Origin: Verrucomicrobiota bacterium
Lineage (GTDB): Bacteria; Verrucomicrobiota; Verrucomicrobiia; Chthoniobacterales; Chthoniobacteraceae
Direction: 5' to 3'
DNA: 64,000 nt
Assembly: GCA_009885995.1 (NCBI GenBank)
Contig: VFJQ01000074.1
Coordinates: forward strand, 1 to 64,000
Below, piece after piece: positions 8,182 through 19,975 of the stretch; position 1 is the stretch's first letter, and each line of letters starts with the position of its first letter. The position numbers and the translations under genes were made by a program. The notes under the pieces are model-generated. The model searched no databases. It was given only the letters and a program-made list of their open reading frames with translations, and was not told the DNA's origin.

Positions 8182-8219
8182 GGGGCTCCGGTCTTTCACG
8201 GCCGGAGCCCCTCCTTTTC
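8182..8219 (+). terminator. Strong hairpin with T-rich tail between bufA-like and bufB-like genes
   Basis: GGGGCTCCGG (8182-8191) pairs perfectly with CCGGAGCCCC (8202-8211) across a 10-base loop and is followed by TCCTTTT. It looks like an intrinsic terminator. Lying inside the operon, it may act as a partial terminator that keeps precursor transcript in excess over the enzyme genes. Confidence 0.65.
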
Positions 8220-8226
8220 TCACTCG

Positions 8227-9078
8227 ATGCCCGCCACCCGATTCACCGCACACGCCGACTACGGTGTCGGCATCGGCCTGCGCATTCCGCACTACCAGCA
8301 CATCCTGGAGCGCAAGCCGGTGGTCGATTGGTTCGAGATCATCTCGGAAAACTACATGGTCGATGGCGGGCGCCCGCTGCACGTGCTCGACCAGATCCTG
8401 GAGCGCTACCGGGTCGTGCAGCACGGCGTCTCGATGTATTTCGGGAACACCGCGCGGCCCAATCGTGATCACCTGCGCAAACTCAAGCGCCTGACGAAGC
8501 GCACACAGACGCCGTGGGTGAGCGATCACCTCTGCTGGGGCAGCGTCGATGGGCGCTACACGCACGATCTTCTGCCGATGCCCTACACGTGGGAGGCGAT
8601 CGAGACCACCGCGCGCAACATCCGCGAAGTGCAGGACTTTCTCGAACTGCCCGTCGCCGTGGAGAACCTCAGCAGCTACGCCGAGTTCCACGCCTCGGAG
8701 ATGAACGAGTGGCAATTCCTCTGCGAAGTCGTCGAGCGCGCCGACTGCGGAATCCTGCTCGATGTGAACAACATCTACGTCTCCTCGCAGAACCACACCT
8801 TCGACCCGCTCGACTACGTGAACGCCGTGCCCGCCGGACGCGTCGCGCAGATCCACATCGCCGGCCACAGCCGGCACGAACGCTTCATCCTCGATACGCA
8901 CGACCACCCGGTCATCGATCCCGTGTGGAAGATTTACAAGCGGGCCATCGAGCGCTGCGGACGCACCGCCACGCTGCTCGAGTGGGATGACCGGATCCCG
9001 AGCTTCGACGAGGTGCATCGCGAAGCGCTCAAGGCGACCAAGTATCTGCCCGATGCCAAGACTCGCGCCGCCGCGTAA
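8227..9078 (+). CDS. DUF692/MNIO multinuclear non-haem iron oxidase (BufB-like)
   Basis: 283 residues, the usual length of a DUF692 TIM-barrel protein. Expected iron ligands are visible: H66 in QHGVS, E146 in VENLSSY, D179 in LLDVNNIYV, H210 and H214 in QIHIAGH, D223 and H225 in LDTHDHP, and E252 in LLEWDDRIP. Family members use two or three irons and oxygen to rearrange cysteine residues of ribosomal peptides. The likely substrate is the six-cysteine peptide encoded immediately upstream. Its 3' end overlaps the next gene by 26 nt, so the two are translationally coupled. Enzyme family is confident; exact product is inferred. Confidence 0.9.
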   Translation: MPATRFTAHADYGVGIGLRIPHYQHILERKPVVDWFEIISENYMVDGGRPLHVLDQILERYRVVQHGVSMYFGNTARPNRDHLRKLKRLTKRTQTPWVSDHLCWGSVDGRYTHDLLPMPYTWEAIETTARNIREVQDFLELPVAVENLSSYAEFHASEMNEWQFLCEVVERADCGILLDVNNIYVSSQNHTFDPLDYVNAVPAGRVAQIHIAGHSRHERFILDTHDHPVIDPVWKIYKRAIERCGRTATLLEWDDRIPSFDEVHREALKATKYLPDAKTRAAA

Positions 9079-9940
9079 GCCCGCCCGGCTCGGGCAAATC
9101 CAGCGCCTCATGTCGCAGGCGCTCATGCACCGGCTCACACGCAGCGAAGGCATGCAGCGGACGAATGCGGTAACTGCCGCGCAGATCATCAAACCGAACG
9201 ACCGCCTCACGTCGTTCGATCGGCTGGAGATCTACAATCAGCAGTATTGGTGGCGGCTGCTCGGCTGCTTCAACGACGACTTTCGCGGCGTGCGGGCGGT
9301 GATCGGTGAGCGGAAATTCGACCGACTCGCCGTCGAGTATCTCGAAGCACACGGCTCGACTTCGTGGTCGCTGCGCAATCTCGGTCAGGACCTGCCCGCC
9401 TTCCTCAAGAAGCATCCGAAACTCACCGCGCCGCACACCGCGCTCGCGCTGGAAATGGCGCAAGTCGAGTGGGCGAAAATCGTCGCCTTCGACACCGGTG
9501 CGCTGCCCGTGATCGATCCGCAGAAGATCGTGAAGCGCGACCCAGCGAAGCTGTGCATCAAGCTCCAGCCTTACGTGATGCTGCTCAAGCTCCGCCACCC
9601 GATCGATCAACTGCTGAAGAAGATGCGCGAGGCGAACCCCGAGACCGGGAGTGTGAGCAATGCCGTCTCCGCTACGCGCCGACGCGCGAGCCGGACGCTG
9701 CGCGCGAAGCCGTGCGCCGAGCCGATCTTCCTCGCGGTCCATCGCGTTGATTTCTCCGTGTATTACAAGCGACTCGAACCCGAAGCCTTCAAGCTCCTCA
9801 GCGCGCTCCGCGAGGGCGACACCCTCGCCGATGCGTGTGCGCGCGGCTTCACACGATCGAGGCTCCGCGGCGATGCAGCAGCGGCGAAGATCGGCGAGTG
9901 GTTCAACGTCTGGACGCGCCTCGGCTGGCTGGCGCGCTGA
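9053..9940 (+). CDS. DUF2063-type partner protein (BufC-like)
   Basis: The start is chosen at ATG 9053 (MPRLAPPRKPARLGQIQRLM), overlapping the MNIO gene by 26 nt. The N-terminal half has the DUF2063 pattern: RLEIYNQQYWWRLLGCFNDDFRGVRAVIG near residues 55-85, then YLEAHGSTSWSLRNLGQDLPAFL. These domains recruit the precursor to the MNIO enzyme. The C-terminal half (FLAVHRVDFSVYYKRLEPEAFKLLSAL, then WFNVWTRLGWLAR) resembles the second domain of BufC-type partners. It closes the cluster. About 295 residues. Confidence 0.82.
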   Translation: MPRLAPPRKPARLGQIQRLMSQALMHRLTRSEGMQRTNAVTAAQIIKPNDRLTSFDRLEIYNQQYWWRLLGCFNDDFRGVRAVIGERKFDRLAVEYLEAHGSTSWSLRNLGQDLPAFLKKHPKLTAPHTALALEMAQVEWAKIVAFDTGALPVIDPQKIVKRDPAKLCIKLQPYVMLLKLRHPIDQLLKKMREANPETGSVSNAVSATRRRASRTLRAKPCAEPIFLAVHRVDFSVYYKRLEPEAFKLLSALREGDTLADACARGFTRSRLRGDAAAAKIGEWFNVWTRLGWLAR

Positions 9941-9970
9941 GGCGGCGACTGCCGCCAGCGCGGGGATTGC

Positions 9971-12900
9971 GTGTTTACACCGCGCTGTGGGGCGAGGCTC
10001 AATGCGCGTGTTCCAGAAACTCCACTCGCCAACCCCATAAAACACGCACGCACCCGCCGCCCGTCCATTCGTCCGCTGGCCTCCAGCATCGCCGCGCTGC
10101 TGCTCGCGGCGGGTGGAGCGAAGGCGCAGACCTACACTTCGCCGAGCAACGGCACCTTCACCAATCCGCTCGTGTGGAATCTCGGCGCGGGGCCGGTGCC
10201 GGTTTCGGATGCGGGGCTGGTGCTGAACTTCCTCGCCTACAACTCCTCCGCTCTCACGGCGACGAATGACCTGAACCTCACGCTGAACACGCTCAACCTT
10301 GCCACCTTCGGGAGCGGGAGTCTCACGATCGGCACCTCCCTTCTTGGTGACTTCGCTTTCGCCGGCGCGGCGCAGATCAACCTGCTCGGGTCCGGCGCGA
10401 GTTCCACGGTGTCCGCGCCGATCGTGCTCGGGTCCACGGCCACGGGGCTGACCTTCGATGGCGCGGGCGCGAGCGGCGTCACGATCATCGGCAGCATCTC
10501 GTCGAATACGAGCGCGGGCGCGCCGATCACCATCGCCACGGATGCGGGGAATGCGGGCACGGGCGTCGTGACGCTGAGCGTGGCGAATACCTTCGCGGGC
10601 GGCGTGGTGCTGGGCTCGGGCACGTTCGCGCTGGGCAGCGCCCGCGCCCTCGGCGATCGCGCGAATGTGCTCACGGTGAATGGCGGTTCGCTGCGCAGTT
10701 CCAGCAGCGTCACCCTTGCGAACAACGTCGTCCTCAACAGCACGCTCAGCTTCAACAGCGGCACCTCGCTGGGGCTCGCCGGGGTCATCAGCGGCTCGGG
10801 CGGCGTGGCTAGCCGGGCGAGTGGGGCGGGCGTCAATCTCGACCTGCGCGGCATCAATACCTACTCCGGCGCGACGAGCGTGGGCGCGACCGCGTTTGCC
10901 CAGGCGGGCGTCGCCGGCGCGAGCAGCTTGAGGATCTTCGGTGCGGCGGCCTCCATCCTCGGCACGTCGGGGGTGAGCGTGGATTCGGGCGGCCAGTTCG
11001 ACCTGAGCTACTCGGGCGGGCACTCCGCGAGCAATTCGCGCATCGCTGCCGGGACGGCCATCGGGGTGCAGAGCGGCTTTGTGCAGGTGGTGGGAAATGC
11101 GGGGCTCATCCGGCAAAACCTCGGCACCGTGACGGCGGGCGGGCTCACCGCGCTGCTCGCGAATACGAGCGCGACCACGACCGGCACGGAGGTGACGATC
11201 GCGAATCTCGTGCGCAGCGCGGGCGGCACCGTGGTCTTTCAAGGCGCGAACCTCGGCAAGGTGGCGGTCGGCACCGGGCTCGCGGCGGCGCAGGGAAATA
11301 TCTTCACCACGCAGATCAATGGCGCGGCGCCGGCGGCGGCGCTCGTCGGCGGGAGCGGCGGGGCGGGCACGGCGCAGTTGAAGATCGTGCCGTGGGCCTT
11401 GGGCGACACCACGCAGACCGTCGGCTCGACCGACATCGGCGCCGGCTTCGTGACCTACGACACGAATGGCGTGCGGCTGCTGGATGCGACGACGGAATAC
11501 AACTCGGGCAACAACTTCACCACGGTCGGCGCGACGGACAATATGCGCATCACCAGCACCACGCTGACGAACCCCACGGGGCCGACCACGGTGAACTCGC
11601 TCTTCTTCGCCACCTCGGGCGCGACGGTCGCGGGCGGGGCGAATGTGCTCACGATCACCAGCGGCGCGCTCGCCTCGGCCTCGAACGTCCCCTTCGCCAC
11701 CATCAGCAGTCCGGTGGACTTCGGCGCGGGTGAGGCGGTCGTGAGCGTCGTGGGGGCCATTGGTTCCACCAACCACGTGAACCTCTTCGGCGGGTTTTCC
11801 GCAGGTTCCCTGACCAAGTCGGGCCAGGGGGGACTCGTGATCAACACGGTCACGCCGACCCTGACTGGAGCGTTCAATATCAATGGCGGCACCGTCATCC
11901 TGGATCAGGTCAGCCGCCTCGGCGCGGCCACCAGCCTGAACTTCGACGCGGCGCGCACCGCCTTTGGCGGCTCCGCCCTAGAGACCACGAGTCTCGTGCC
12001 GGAGAGCCTGAGTCTCCCGATCACGACGCGCAGCGGTGCGGCGCGCATCGTCGCCAACGGCACGCTCACGGTGAATTCCAACATCAGCGGCGCGGGCGCG
12101 ATGCGCTTCGATGGGCCGGGCACGATCGTCCTCAGCGGCACGAACAGCTACAGCGGCGGCACCTTCATCGCCGGATCGGCCAGCGGGACGGTGCAGATCG
12201 ACGGCGACGCGCGGCTCGGCAGCACGGCGGATCCGCTGCGAAGCTTCGTGGTGCTGGAAACCAGCGGCACGCTCCGGCTGACCGGCCCGTGGACCAGCGC
12301 GCGCGCCGTGGCGATCACCGCGGCCGCGACCCTCGATACCCAGGCGAACGCCGCCACGCTCTCCGGCCCGATCACCGGCAACGTCGAATTGAACAAGGTC
12401 GGCGAGGGCGCGCTCACGATCACCAGCGGCGTGCAGAACCGCTACACCGCCACCATCACCCTCGGCAGCAGCATCTCGCCGGGCGGCACGCTGGCCCTTT
12501 CCGGCGCGGGCGCGCTGAACTCCGCCAGCGTCACGCTCGGCGCCACGGGCGGACCGGCGGGCTCCTACTCCTTCGACCTCAGCGGCGCGACGGACACCGA
12601 TGCGACCGATGGCAGCAGCACGCCGTGGCGCAGCGTCGCGGCGCTGAATACGGCGACCGGCTTCACGCAAACACACACGGTGCAGCTCGGCGCGAGCGCG
12701 GGCGCGCCGGTGGATTTGCGCGTGGGCAGCGGCACCTTCGGCGGCACAACGGGCGTGATCGCGGGCTTCGGCAAGCTGGTGAAGGTGGGCACCGGCACGC
12801 TCACGCTCAGTGGCGCGACGAGCACCTTCACCGGCGGGGTGGAAGTGCGCGGCGGCACGCTTGCCTTCAGCAACGACCTCCAGCTCGGCAATGCGACGAA

Positions 12901-15900
12901 CAGCATCGTCATCCAAGGCGGCATCTTGAACAGCACTGCAAGCGTCACAACCAGCCGCGGCATCACGCTCGGCGCGACGCCGCAACCGATCATTAGCGGC
13001 AGCACCGTGCAGCTACTAGTCAACGGCATCAACACCGCCGCCAGCACCACGCTGACGCTCAACGGCACGATCGACGGCGCGGGCGGCTTCAACAAGTCCG
13101 GCACCGGCACGCTCATCCTCGGCGCGGCGACGAACACCTACGCGGGCGACACCCAGGTTACGCAAGGCGCTCTCAGCTTTACCGCCAACAACCAGCTCGG
13201 CGCGGCGAGCAGCCGGGTGCGGCTCAATGGCGGCACACTCCAATTCTCCGCCGCACCGGGTAGCCCGACCATCTTTCCGTTTGATCGCGCCTTGATCGTG
13301 AGCGCGGCCAGCACGATCAACGTGGCAAACGTGAACGCGAGATTGCAGCTGGGCGGGAGCGTCAATGGGTCGCTGACGAAGACGGGTCCCGGCCAGCTCA
13401 TCATCGCGGGAGCGAATTTCCGCGGCAGCGTGATCATCGGCGATGGTTCCACCGCGACCGGCAACGTGATCCTCTCCAGCACCGGACCCGCGCGGATCTT
13501 CACCGTGTTTTTCCAGTCCAGCTCGGGCGCCACCTTCGACATGAGCGGTCTCACGCGAGAGATCAGCGTGCTGAACCTCAGGGCGGGCACCTCCCTCGCG
13601 CTCGGCGCCGGTGGAAAGCTCACGCTCGGCTTCAACGTCGGCGGCAGCACGCTGGCCGGCATGATCACGGGCGATGGCGCAGCCGCGGTGACGCTGATCG
13701 GACCTTCGACGAGCTTCATCCAGGGCACCGGGTGGACGTTTGGCGGCGGCCTGCATCAGCTCTCCAGCTCCATTCTCACGCTCGGCGCCAGCGGAACCGT
13801 GCCGCTGCAAAGCGCGATCACGGTCGGCGCGTGGGGTGGCTCGACCAATCTCGGCGCGGTGCTCGAACTCGACAACACCGGCACCGCGCTCAGCACGCGC
13901 CTGGCCGATACGCAGGTGATCTACAGCAATTCGGGCACGGTGAAGTTGCGCGGGATTTCCGGTGTGAACGCGAACGAAATCATCGGTGCCTTGCGCGGGG
14001 CCGGGATGAGCACGGTGGATATTCGGCCGGGCGGGACTTTGAACTTCGCCAGCCCGAGCGGCGCGCTCCAGCGGCTCGGGCGCGGCACGTTCCTTTTCTT
14101 TTCCGACAACGCGAACATGGGCACGGCCGCGGCGACTCCGACCATTCCGAACGTCCTCTTCGCGAATCTGCCGGGCAGCGAGCTCGTCGGCGGCGGCGGC
14201 GGCGCGGGCACGACGACGATCAGCATCCTGCCGTATGCCGCGGGCGGCATTTCGCTCGGGGATCCCGGTAGATCATTCGTGACTTACGGCGCGAATGGCA
14301 TTCGGGTGCTGACGACTGCGGAATACAACGCCGATCTCGTTGCGGCTGGCGCCGCGGAAAATGTGCGCGTCGCCAACGCCGCGCTCACCACGACCACGCT
14401 GGGCGGCGGCACGGACAAGACGGCGAACTCACTCGTGCTCGCAGGGACGGCGAACACCACGCGCATCGCGAGCGCGACCGCGGAGAAGCTCATCCTCACG
14501 AGCGGCGCACTGCTCGCAGCGGTGAGCCAGGTGTGGTCGGTCAATGCCGCCGGCACTGCGGGAGTGGTGCTCGGCGTGCAGTCTGTCGAGTTACAAACTG
14601 GTGCGGGGAATACACGCGAACTGATCGTCTCGGCCGCCGGCGATCTCACGCTTGGGGCGAAGGTGACGACGATGGGCGGACTCACCAAGTCCGGCGCGAG
14701 CCAGCTTTTTCTGACGAACACCGCGAACACTTACACCGGCGCGACCACGGTGAATGCGGGCAGCCTCGTCGTCGATACGCTCGCCGCGCTCGGCGGCAGC
14801 ACGGTGCTCCAGCTTGGCGGCGGATTTCTGAAATACCGCGGCGGCGACGCCACGCTCGCGCCCAGCGTCGTGGCGACCGGCGGCGACGCGACCAACCCCA
14901 TCGGTGGCAGCGCCGGTTTTCACGTCGTCTCCGGCACCACCTTGACGGTGCCGAGCGGGCGCACCAGCGGCTTCGGCGGCGTGCTCAAGGACGGGACTGG
15001 AGTGCTGAAGCTCCAAGGCACGAACAACCACGCTGGCGCCACCATCCTGCGGGCCGGCGCGATCGCGATCGACGAGCCCGGCGCGCTCGGCACCCACGGG
15101 CGGTTCATTTTTGGAGAATCGACGATCAGCACCAACGGCGGACAGACGCTGCGGTTCGATGCGCCGATGACGCTGCCGCACGAGTTCCTCACCGGCACTT
15201 CCGTCAACGAGGTTGGGTTCGGCTTCGACACCAACGGCCACGACGTCACCCTCACCGGCACGATCATCGGCTCGGGCACGCGTGGGCTCTACAAGTTCGG
15301 CGCGGGGGAGCTGAATCTCACAGCCGAGCACATTTTCTCCGGCGCGAGCCAGGTGTGGGGCGGCACGCTGCGGCTCAGCGGCGCGAACGGCAGCATGGTG
15401 AGCAGCACCGCCAACGGTGGCTTCACGACCGCGCACAGCGTCTTCGTTGCGCCAGGCGCGGCGCTGGTGCTCGACAATGCGGCGGCGAACAACAACAACC
15501 GGCTGCCGGACGTGTGGGACACGCCCATCGGCAGCGGCGACAGCATCAACGGATCGATGGGAGTATCTGGCGGCGAGTTCAAGATCATCGGGAATGCTGG
15601 CGGCACCAGCGAGCGGATCAATCAGTTCAACATCTTCACCGGCACCGTCACGCTCTCTGGCGGCGGCACCACGCTGACCAGCGGGCAGTTTGGCCGGCTC
15701 GCCGGACCGCCCTCCGCGGGGCTCATCCGCGGCACGAATCTCGGCGCGACGCCGGGCGCGACGAGCGCGAACTGGTTCCTGACCGACCTCGGCAGCGGCG
15801 GCCTGCCGCTCAGCGGCGCGGGCGGGGCGGAAGGCACGCCCTTCGTGAACATCGCCCGCGGCTTCATGGGCGACGCGAGCGCCACGGGCACCGGCACCGA

Positions 15901-18900
15901 CCTCGTGACTTACGCGGCGGACACGGGCATCCGCCCGCTCACGCCGGGCGAATACGCGGGCACAATCCCGGCGAACAACTTCGACCTCAACCGCGCGCCG
16001 AACGTGGCCCTGGCCGGCGCGGCCACGGTGAACCAAACCACGGCGATCACCGCGCTGAAGCTCGGCGCGGGCGCGAGCGTGGAGGGGAGCGGCACGCTCC
16101 TGCTCAGCCAGCACACGGTGCTCGCCACGGGCAATGCTTCGATCAACGTGCCGAGCCTGAGCACCAACGTCAGCGGCAGCATCGCCGGCTACGTCTTCCT
16201 CACCTCCGGCGCGGCGACGACGCTCACGGTCGCCAGCGTCCTGCCCAGCGCGGACATCACGACGTATGGCGAAGGCACGGTCGCCCTCGGCGGGCGCGCC
16301 CTCGGCAGCAGCACCATCACCGTCGGGCAAGGCACGCTGCGGCTCGACGGCGCGGGCGCGGCGCTCAATCCCCTCGGCAGCAACGTGAACGTGATGCCCG
16401 GCGCGACCTTCGACCTCGGCGGGACGGATCGGATGATCCAGGGCCTGACGCTGACCTCGACGATCGGCACCTTCAATCTGGGCCAGGTGAGCCACGGCAC
16501 CGTGGCGCTGGGCGCCAACCGGCTCACGATCTATGGCAGCGGGAACGCCGTCTTCACCGGCAGCGTCACCGGCAGCGGCGGGGTGACGAAGGCGTTTCTC
16601 TCCACCGGCACCAGCACCTTCACCCGTCCGCTCGCCTACACCGGCAGCACCATCATCCGCGGCGGCACGTTCCAGCTCGGCGGCGCGGGCACGCTGGCGA
16701 GCACGGCGGTGGAAGTCCGCAACGGCACGCTCATTTTCAACAACACTGACGACCTCGCTGCCGCGGGTGGCAGCGTGGCGAATCGCCTCGGCACGAGCGT
16801 GCCCATCACCCTCGCGGGCGGCATTATCACCTTCACGGAAAACGCGAACACGCCCGGCAATCACAGCCTCGGGCCGGTGACGCTGGCGGGCGGCGGAAGG
16901 CTCACCATCAACAACAGCACCGCGCCGAGCACCGTGACCTTCGCGAATCTCATCCGCGGCACCACGCGCGGCACGCTGAGCGTGAGCGCGACGAACCTCG
17001 GCCTCGCGCAGTCGCCCATCGGCAACGCGCGCGTCTTCGCCACGCAGATCGAAGGCGCGGCGCCGGCGAGCGCGCTGATCGGTGGCGGCGGCGCGGTGGG
17101 CAGCACCACGCAGAGCATCCTGCCCTGGGCCGCCAGCATCGTGGACGGCGGCTTCCTCACCCTCGGCGCGGACGGCCTGCGCCCGCTGGCCGTGAGCGAA
17201 TACGCCGCCAGCCTGAGCGGCGCGGGCGCGACGGAAAACGCGCGCACCATCGCCGCGCAGGTGCTCGCCGCGCCCACCACGGTGAACTCGCTCTTGCAGG
17301 TGACCGCGGGCGGAGTGTCGGGGTCGTTCGATCTCACGCTGACCAGCGGCGCGCTCGCGAGCACCGCCACCGGCACCATCGGGGTGAATACGAACGCGCT
17401 GCTCACCGGCGCGGGCAATGCGCGGGAATTGGTGATCAAGAACAACGCCGGGATGACCCTCGACTACAACCTCACCACCAGCGGCGGCGTGACGAAGTTT
17501 GGCACGGGCGGGCTCACCCTCGGGGGGACGAACACCTTCACCAGTGGCCTGACGATCAACGACGGCCTCGTGCTCTTCACCGCCGACACGCAGCTCGGCG
17601 CGGCGGGCGGAGCGGTCCGCTTCGGCGGCACGAACGTCACCACCGGGCTGAGCTACATTGGCCCTGCCGCCACGCCGGTGATCTTCACTCGCCCGGTGGA
17701 GACGACCAGCTTTGGCCAGCTCATCAGCAGCGTGGCGAACCACCGCTGGCAGGTCAACGGCGTCATCTCCGGCGCGGGCGCCTTCGGCTACTTTGGGGTC
17801 GCCAACAGCATCATTGAAATCAACGCCGCCAATACCTACACCGGCGCGACGAACTGGACCGGCGGCCACCTCTACATCCGCGGCGACTCGGCCTTCGGCA
17901 ATGGCGGCGAACTGGTGCTGAATGCGGGCGCCGCGCGGAACATCGTTTTGCGCGACCACTGGACCACCAGCCGGATCATCCACGCCAACAACGACAGCGC
18001 CATCCAGACGAATGGCTTCGACGCGACGTGGAGCGGCCAGTTTATCGGGGGCAGTGCCCTTTCAAAAAACGGCACCGGCGCGCTGATCCTCACCGAGGCC
18101 ATGCCCTACACGGGCATCGTGACGGTGAACGCCGGCGAAGTGCGGCTGCGCGACCGCGGCTCGCTCGCAGCCAACGGCAGCGCGCGGAACGTCAACGCCG
18201 GGGCCGCGTTCACGCTGGACGACACCGGCGCGCATTTCTCCGACCGCCTGCACGACAGCACCGGCGGGACCATCCTCGCGGGCGGCGAACTCAAACTCCT
18301 CGGCAGCAGCAGCGCGACGACGGAAGAAGTGATCTTCGGCCTCAGCACCAGCGCCGACCGCGCCGCCACCGTGACCGTCGCCGCCGGCAGCGGGCAGGCG
18401 GCGATCCTGCGCGTGGCCGGGACATTGGCCGTGAATGCCGGAGCCAGCCTCTGGCGCGGCACGAACCTCGGCGTGAACGCGCCCGGCACGGCGAACAGCG
18501 CCACGATCATCCTCACCGAGACGAACTCATTGCAGCAGGGCGGCCTGGGGAACCTCACCTTCCTCACCGGCGGGGCCGCGCCCGCGGGCCATCCGAGCAC
18601 GAGCATCATCAAGGGCGGCTTCGGCGACACGAGCGCCAGCGGGCTCGGCACGCAGCTCGTGACGTATGACTTCGAGAGAGGCATCCGCCTGCTCGATCCG
18701 GCGACCGAATTCACCACCACGCTCGTGAACGGCAGCATCGTGACCGACAACGTGAAAGCCGACGGCGCCACCATCGCGCTCGCCCACGCCACGACCGCGA
18801 ACGCGCTCTGGCTCAAGGACGGCGGCAGCCTCACCGGCGCGGGCACGCTCACGCTCAGCGCGGGAAATTTGCTCGTCACCGGCACGGGCAACACCCTCGC

Positions 18901-19975
18901 CAACCCCATCACCGCCGGAGCGAATGCCTTCGCCGTCGGCGGCCCTGGTGACGTCATCGCCAGCGGCGCGATCAGCGGCAGCGGCGGCTTGATCAAGACG
19001 GGCGCGGGCACGCTCACGCTGGCCGTGGCAAATGGCTACACCGGCGCCACCATCCTCACCGCCGGCACCGTCGCCGTGGGCCATGCGACCGCCTTCAACG
19101 CAAGCGCCGTGCAGCTCCAGGGCGGCGCGATCCAAAATGCCACCGCCGGCCCGCTCTCGCTCGCCAACAACCTCACGCTCAACGGCCCGATGCTCGTGAG
19201 CGGCGCGCAGGATCTCACCTTCGGCGGCACCGTGAGCGTCGCCAACGCCACGCGCGAAATCAACGTGACCAACTTCGGCCTCACCACGCTCAGCGGCGTG
19301 ATCTCCAGCAGCCAGCTCCTCATCAACTACGGCCTCACCAAGACCGGCCCCGGCACGCTCGTGCTCTCGAATGCCGCGAACACCTACGACGGCGAGACGA
19401 CCGTGAATGGCGGCGAACTGCGCGTCACCGGCAACATCGCCACGAGCACGCTCACCACGGTCGTGAGCGGAACGCTCAGCGGCACCGGCACCCTCGGCGC
19501 GCTCCAGCTCGATGCCGGCACGCTCGCGCCCGGCATCGGCGGCGTCGGCACGCTCACCGCGGGCAACACCGACTTCAGCGGCGGCACCTTTTCCCTCGAA
19601 CTCGCCAGCGCCGCCTCCGCCGACCAGCTCGTCGTCCTCGGCACCGCGACCTTCACCGCGAACACCGCGCTGAGCCTCTCGCTGCTCGGCGGCTACACGC
19701 CCGCGGTCGGCGACCAGTGGACGATCGTGAACAACGACAACGCCGACGCGATCGCGTTCGGCGCGTTCCGCTTCACGTCCGCCGGCGTGCCGCTCGTTCC
19801 GTTCGCGGAGTTCCTCGTGAGCGGCCAGAAATACTTCCTCAACTACGCCGGCGGCAGCGGCAACGACGTCGTGCTCGTCGCCGTGCCCGAGCCCGGCGCG
19901 CTCGCCATCCTCGCCGCCGCGCTGCCGCTGCTCGGGCTGGCGCGCTTTCACAAGCGCGCCACACTCGCGGCGTGA
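9971..19975 (+). CDS. Giant autotransporter-repeat protein with PEP-CTERM signal
   Basis: About 3,334 residues if translation starts at GTG 9971. The signal peptide [20 protein letters not shown] begins about 30 residues in, so the true start is uncertain. The body is Gly/Thr/Ser/Ala-rich beta-helix with autotransporter-associated strand repeats of the form [25 protein letters not shown] (nt 13,081, 14,680, 17,484, 18,984, 19,327). Interspersed are five larger modules, each with TNLG or related, QIxGAAPAxALxGG, TYxxxGxRxL and EYxxxL segments (near nt 11,250, 14,130, 15,727, 16,990 and 18,460). The C-terminus is [14 protein letters not shown], a membrane segment, then RFHKR: a PEP-CTERM sorting signal. 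It should be exported and processed by an exosortase. No outer-membrane beta-barrel is present. The ligand is unknown. Its stop overlaps the next start. Confidence 0.82.
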   Translation: MFTPRCGARLNARVPETPLANPIKHARTRRPSIRPLASSIAALLLAAGGAKAQTYTSPSNGTFTNPLVWNLGAGPVPVSDAGLVLNFLAYNSSALTATNDLNLTLNTLNLATFGSGSLTIGTSLLGDFAFAGAAQINLLGSGASSTVSAPIVLGSTATGLTFDGAGASGVTIIGSISSNTSAGAPITIATDAGNAGTGVVTLSVANTFAGGVVLGSGTFALGSARALGDRANVLTVNGGSLRSSSSVTLANNVVLNSTLSFNSGTSLGLAGVISGSGGVASRASGAGVNLDLRGINTYSGATSVGATAFAQAGVAGASSLRIFGAAASILGTSGVSVDSGGQFDLSYSGGHSASNSRIAAGTAIGVQSGFVQVVGNAGLIRQNLGTVTAGGLTALLANTSATTTGTEVTIANLVRSAGGTVVFQGANLGKVAVGTGLAAAQGNIFTTQINGAAPAAALVGGSGGAGTAQLKIVPWALGDTTQTVGSTDIGAGFVTYDTNGVRLLDATTEYNSGNNFTTVGATDNMRITSTTLTNPTGPTTVNSLFFATSGATVAGGANVLTITSGALASASNVPFATISSPVDFGAGEAVVSVVGAIGSTNHVNLFGGFSAGSLTKSGQGGLVINTVTPTLTGAFNINGGTVILDQVSRLGAATSLNFDAARTAFGGSALETTSLVPESLSLPITTRSGAARIVANGTLTVNSNISGAGAMRFDGPGTIVLSGTNSYSGGTFIAGSASGTVQIDGDARLGSTADPLRSFVVLETSGTLRLTGPWTSARAVAITAAATLDTQANAATLSGPITGNVELNKVGEGALTITSGVQNRYTATITLGSSISPGGTLALSGAGALNSASVTLGATGGPAGSYSFDLSGATDTDATDGSSTPWRSVAALNTATGFTQTHTVQLGASAGAPVDLRVGSGTFGGTTGVIAGFGKLVKVGTGTLTLSGATSTFTGGVEVRGGTLAFSNDLQLGNATNSIVIQGGILNSTASVTTSRGITLGATPQPIISGSTVQLLVNGINTAASTTLTLNGTIDGAGGFNKSGTGTLILGAATNTYAGDTQVTQGALSFTANNQLGAASSRVRLNGGTLQFSAAPGSPTIFPFDRALIVSAASTINVANVNARLQLGGSVNGSLTKTGPGQLIIAGANFRGSVIIGDGSTATGNVILSSTGPARIFTVFFQSSSGATFDMSGLTREISVLNLRAGTSLALGAGGKLTLGFNVGGSTLAGMITGDGAAAVTLIGPSTSFIQGTGWTFGGGLHQLSSSILTLGASGTVPLQSAITVGAWGGSTNLGAVLELDNTGTALSTRLADTQVIYSNSGTVKLRGISGVNANEIIGALRGAGMSTVDIRPGGTLNFASPSGALQRLGRGTFLFFSDNANMGTAAATPTIPNVLFANLPGSELVGGGGGAGTTTISILPYAAGGISLGDPGRSFVTYGANGIRVLTTAEYNADLVAAGAAENVRVANAALTTTTLGGGTDKTANSLVLAGTANTTRIASATAEKLILTSGALLAAVSQVWSVNAAGTAGVVLGVQSVELQTGAGNTRELIVSAAGDLTLGAKVTTMGGLTKSGASQLFLTNTANTYTGATTVNAGSLVVDTLAALGGSTVLQLGGGFLKYRGGDATLAPSVVATGGDATNPIGGSAGFHVVSGTTLTVPSGRTSGFGGVLKDGTGVLKLQGTNNHAGATILRAGAIAIDEPGALGTHGRFIFGESTISTNGGQTLRFDAPMTLPHEFLTGTSVNEVGFGFDTNGHDVTLTGTIIGSGTRGLYKFGAGELNLTAEHIFSGASQVWGGTLRLSGANGSMVSSTANGGFTTAHSVFVAPGAALVLDNAAANNNNRLPDVWDTPIGSGDSINGSMGVSGGEFKIIGNAGGTSERINQFNIFTGTVTLSGGGTTLTSGQFGRLAGPPSAGLIRGTNLGATPGATSANWFLTDLGSGGLPLSGAGGAEGTPFVNIARGFMGDASATGTGTDLVTYAADTGIRPLTPGEYAGTIPANNFDLNRAPNVALAGAATVNQTTAITALKLGAGASVEGSGTLLLSQHTVLATGNASINVPSLSTNVSGSIAGYVFLTSGAATTLTVASVLPSADITTYGEGTVALGGRALGSSTITVGQGTLRLDGAGAALNPLGSNVNVMPGATFDLGGTDRMIQGLTLTSTIGTFNLGQVSHGTVALGANRLTIYGSGNAVFTGSVTGSGGVTKAFLSTGTSTFTRPLAYTGSTIIRGGTFQLGGAGTLASTAVEVRNGTLIFNNTDDLAAAGGSVANRLGTSVPITLAGGIITFTENANTPGNHSLGPVTLAGGGRLTINNSTAPSTVTFANLIRGTTRGTLSVSATNLGLAQSPIGNARVFATQIEGAAPASALIGGGGAVGSTTQSILPWAASIVDGGFLTLGADGLRPLAVSEYAASLSGAGATENARTIAAQVLAAPTTVNSLLQVTAGGVSGSFDLTLTSGALASTATGTIGVNTNALLTGAGNARELVIKNNAGMTLDYNLTTSGGVTKFGTGGLTLGGTNTFTSGLTINDGLVLFTADTQLGAAGGAVRFGGTNVTTGLSYIGPAATPVIFTRPVETTSFGQLISSVANHRWQVNGVISGAGAFGYFGVANSIIEINAANTYTGATNWTGGHLYIRGDSAFGNGGELVLNAGAARNIVLRDHWTTSRIIHANNDSAIQTNGFDATWSGQFIGGSALSKNGTGALILTEAMPYTGIVTVNAGEVRLRDRGSLAANGSARNVNAGAAFTLDDTGAHFSDRLHDSTGGTILAGGELKLLGSSSATTEEVIFGLSTSADRAATVTVAAGSGQAAILRVAGTLAVNAGASLWRGTNLGVNAPGTANSATIILTETNSLQQGGLGNLTFLTGGAAPAGHPSTSIIKGGFGDTSASGLGTQLVTYDFERGIRLLDPATEFTTTLVNGSIVTDNVKADGATIALAHATTANALWLKDGGSLTGAGTLTLSAGNLLVTGTGNTLANPITAGANAFAVGGPGDVIASGAISGSGGLIKTGAGTLTLAVANGYTGATILTAGTVAVGHATAFNASAVQLQGGAIQNATAGPLSLANNLTLNGPMLVSGAQDLTFGGTVSVANATREINVTNFGLTTLSGVISSSQLLINYGLTKTGPGTLVLSNAANTYDGETTVNGGELRVTGNIATSTLTTVVSGTLSGTGTLGALQLDAGTLAPGIGGVGTLTAGNTDFSGGTFSLELASAASADQLVVLGTATFTANTALSLSLLGGYTPAVGDQWTIVNNDNADAIAFGAFRFTSAGVPLVPFAEFLVSGQKYFLNYAGGSGNDVVLVAVPEPGALAILAAALPLLGLARFHKRATLAA

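Noticed and set aside
9029-11776. A leftward open frame of 915 codons across the BufC-like gene and the start of the giant gene
   Set aside because: Compositional shadow of two clear rightward genes; no ribosome-binding site or domain.
14591-17983. A leftward open frame of 1,130 codons opposite the giant protein
   Set aside because: It is rich in Arg, Ala, Gly and His with no recognisable domain. It mirrors the codon pattern of the sense gene in a high-GC genome.
19717-19971. An N-terminal extension of the dehydratase in the same open frame
   Set aside because: It is Arg/Ala-rich, lies inside the giant gene, and the YjhG-like sequence begins only after the GTG at 19972.
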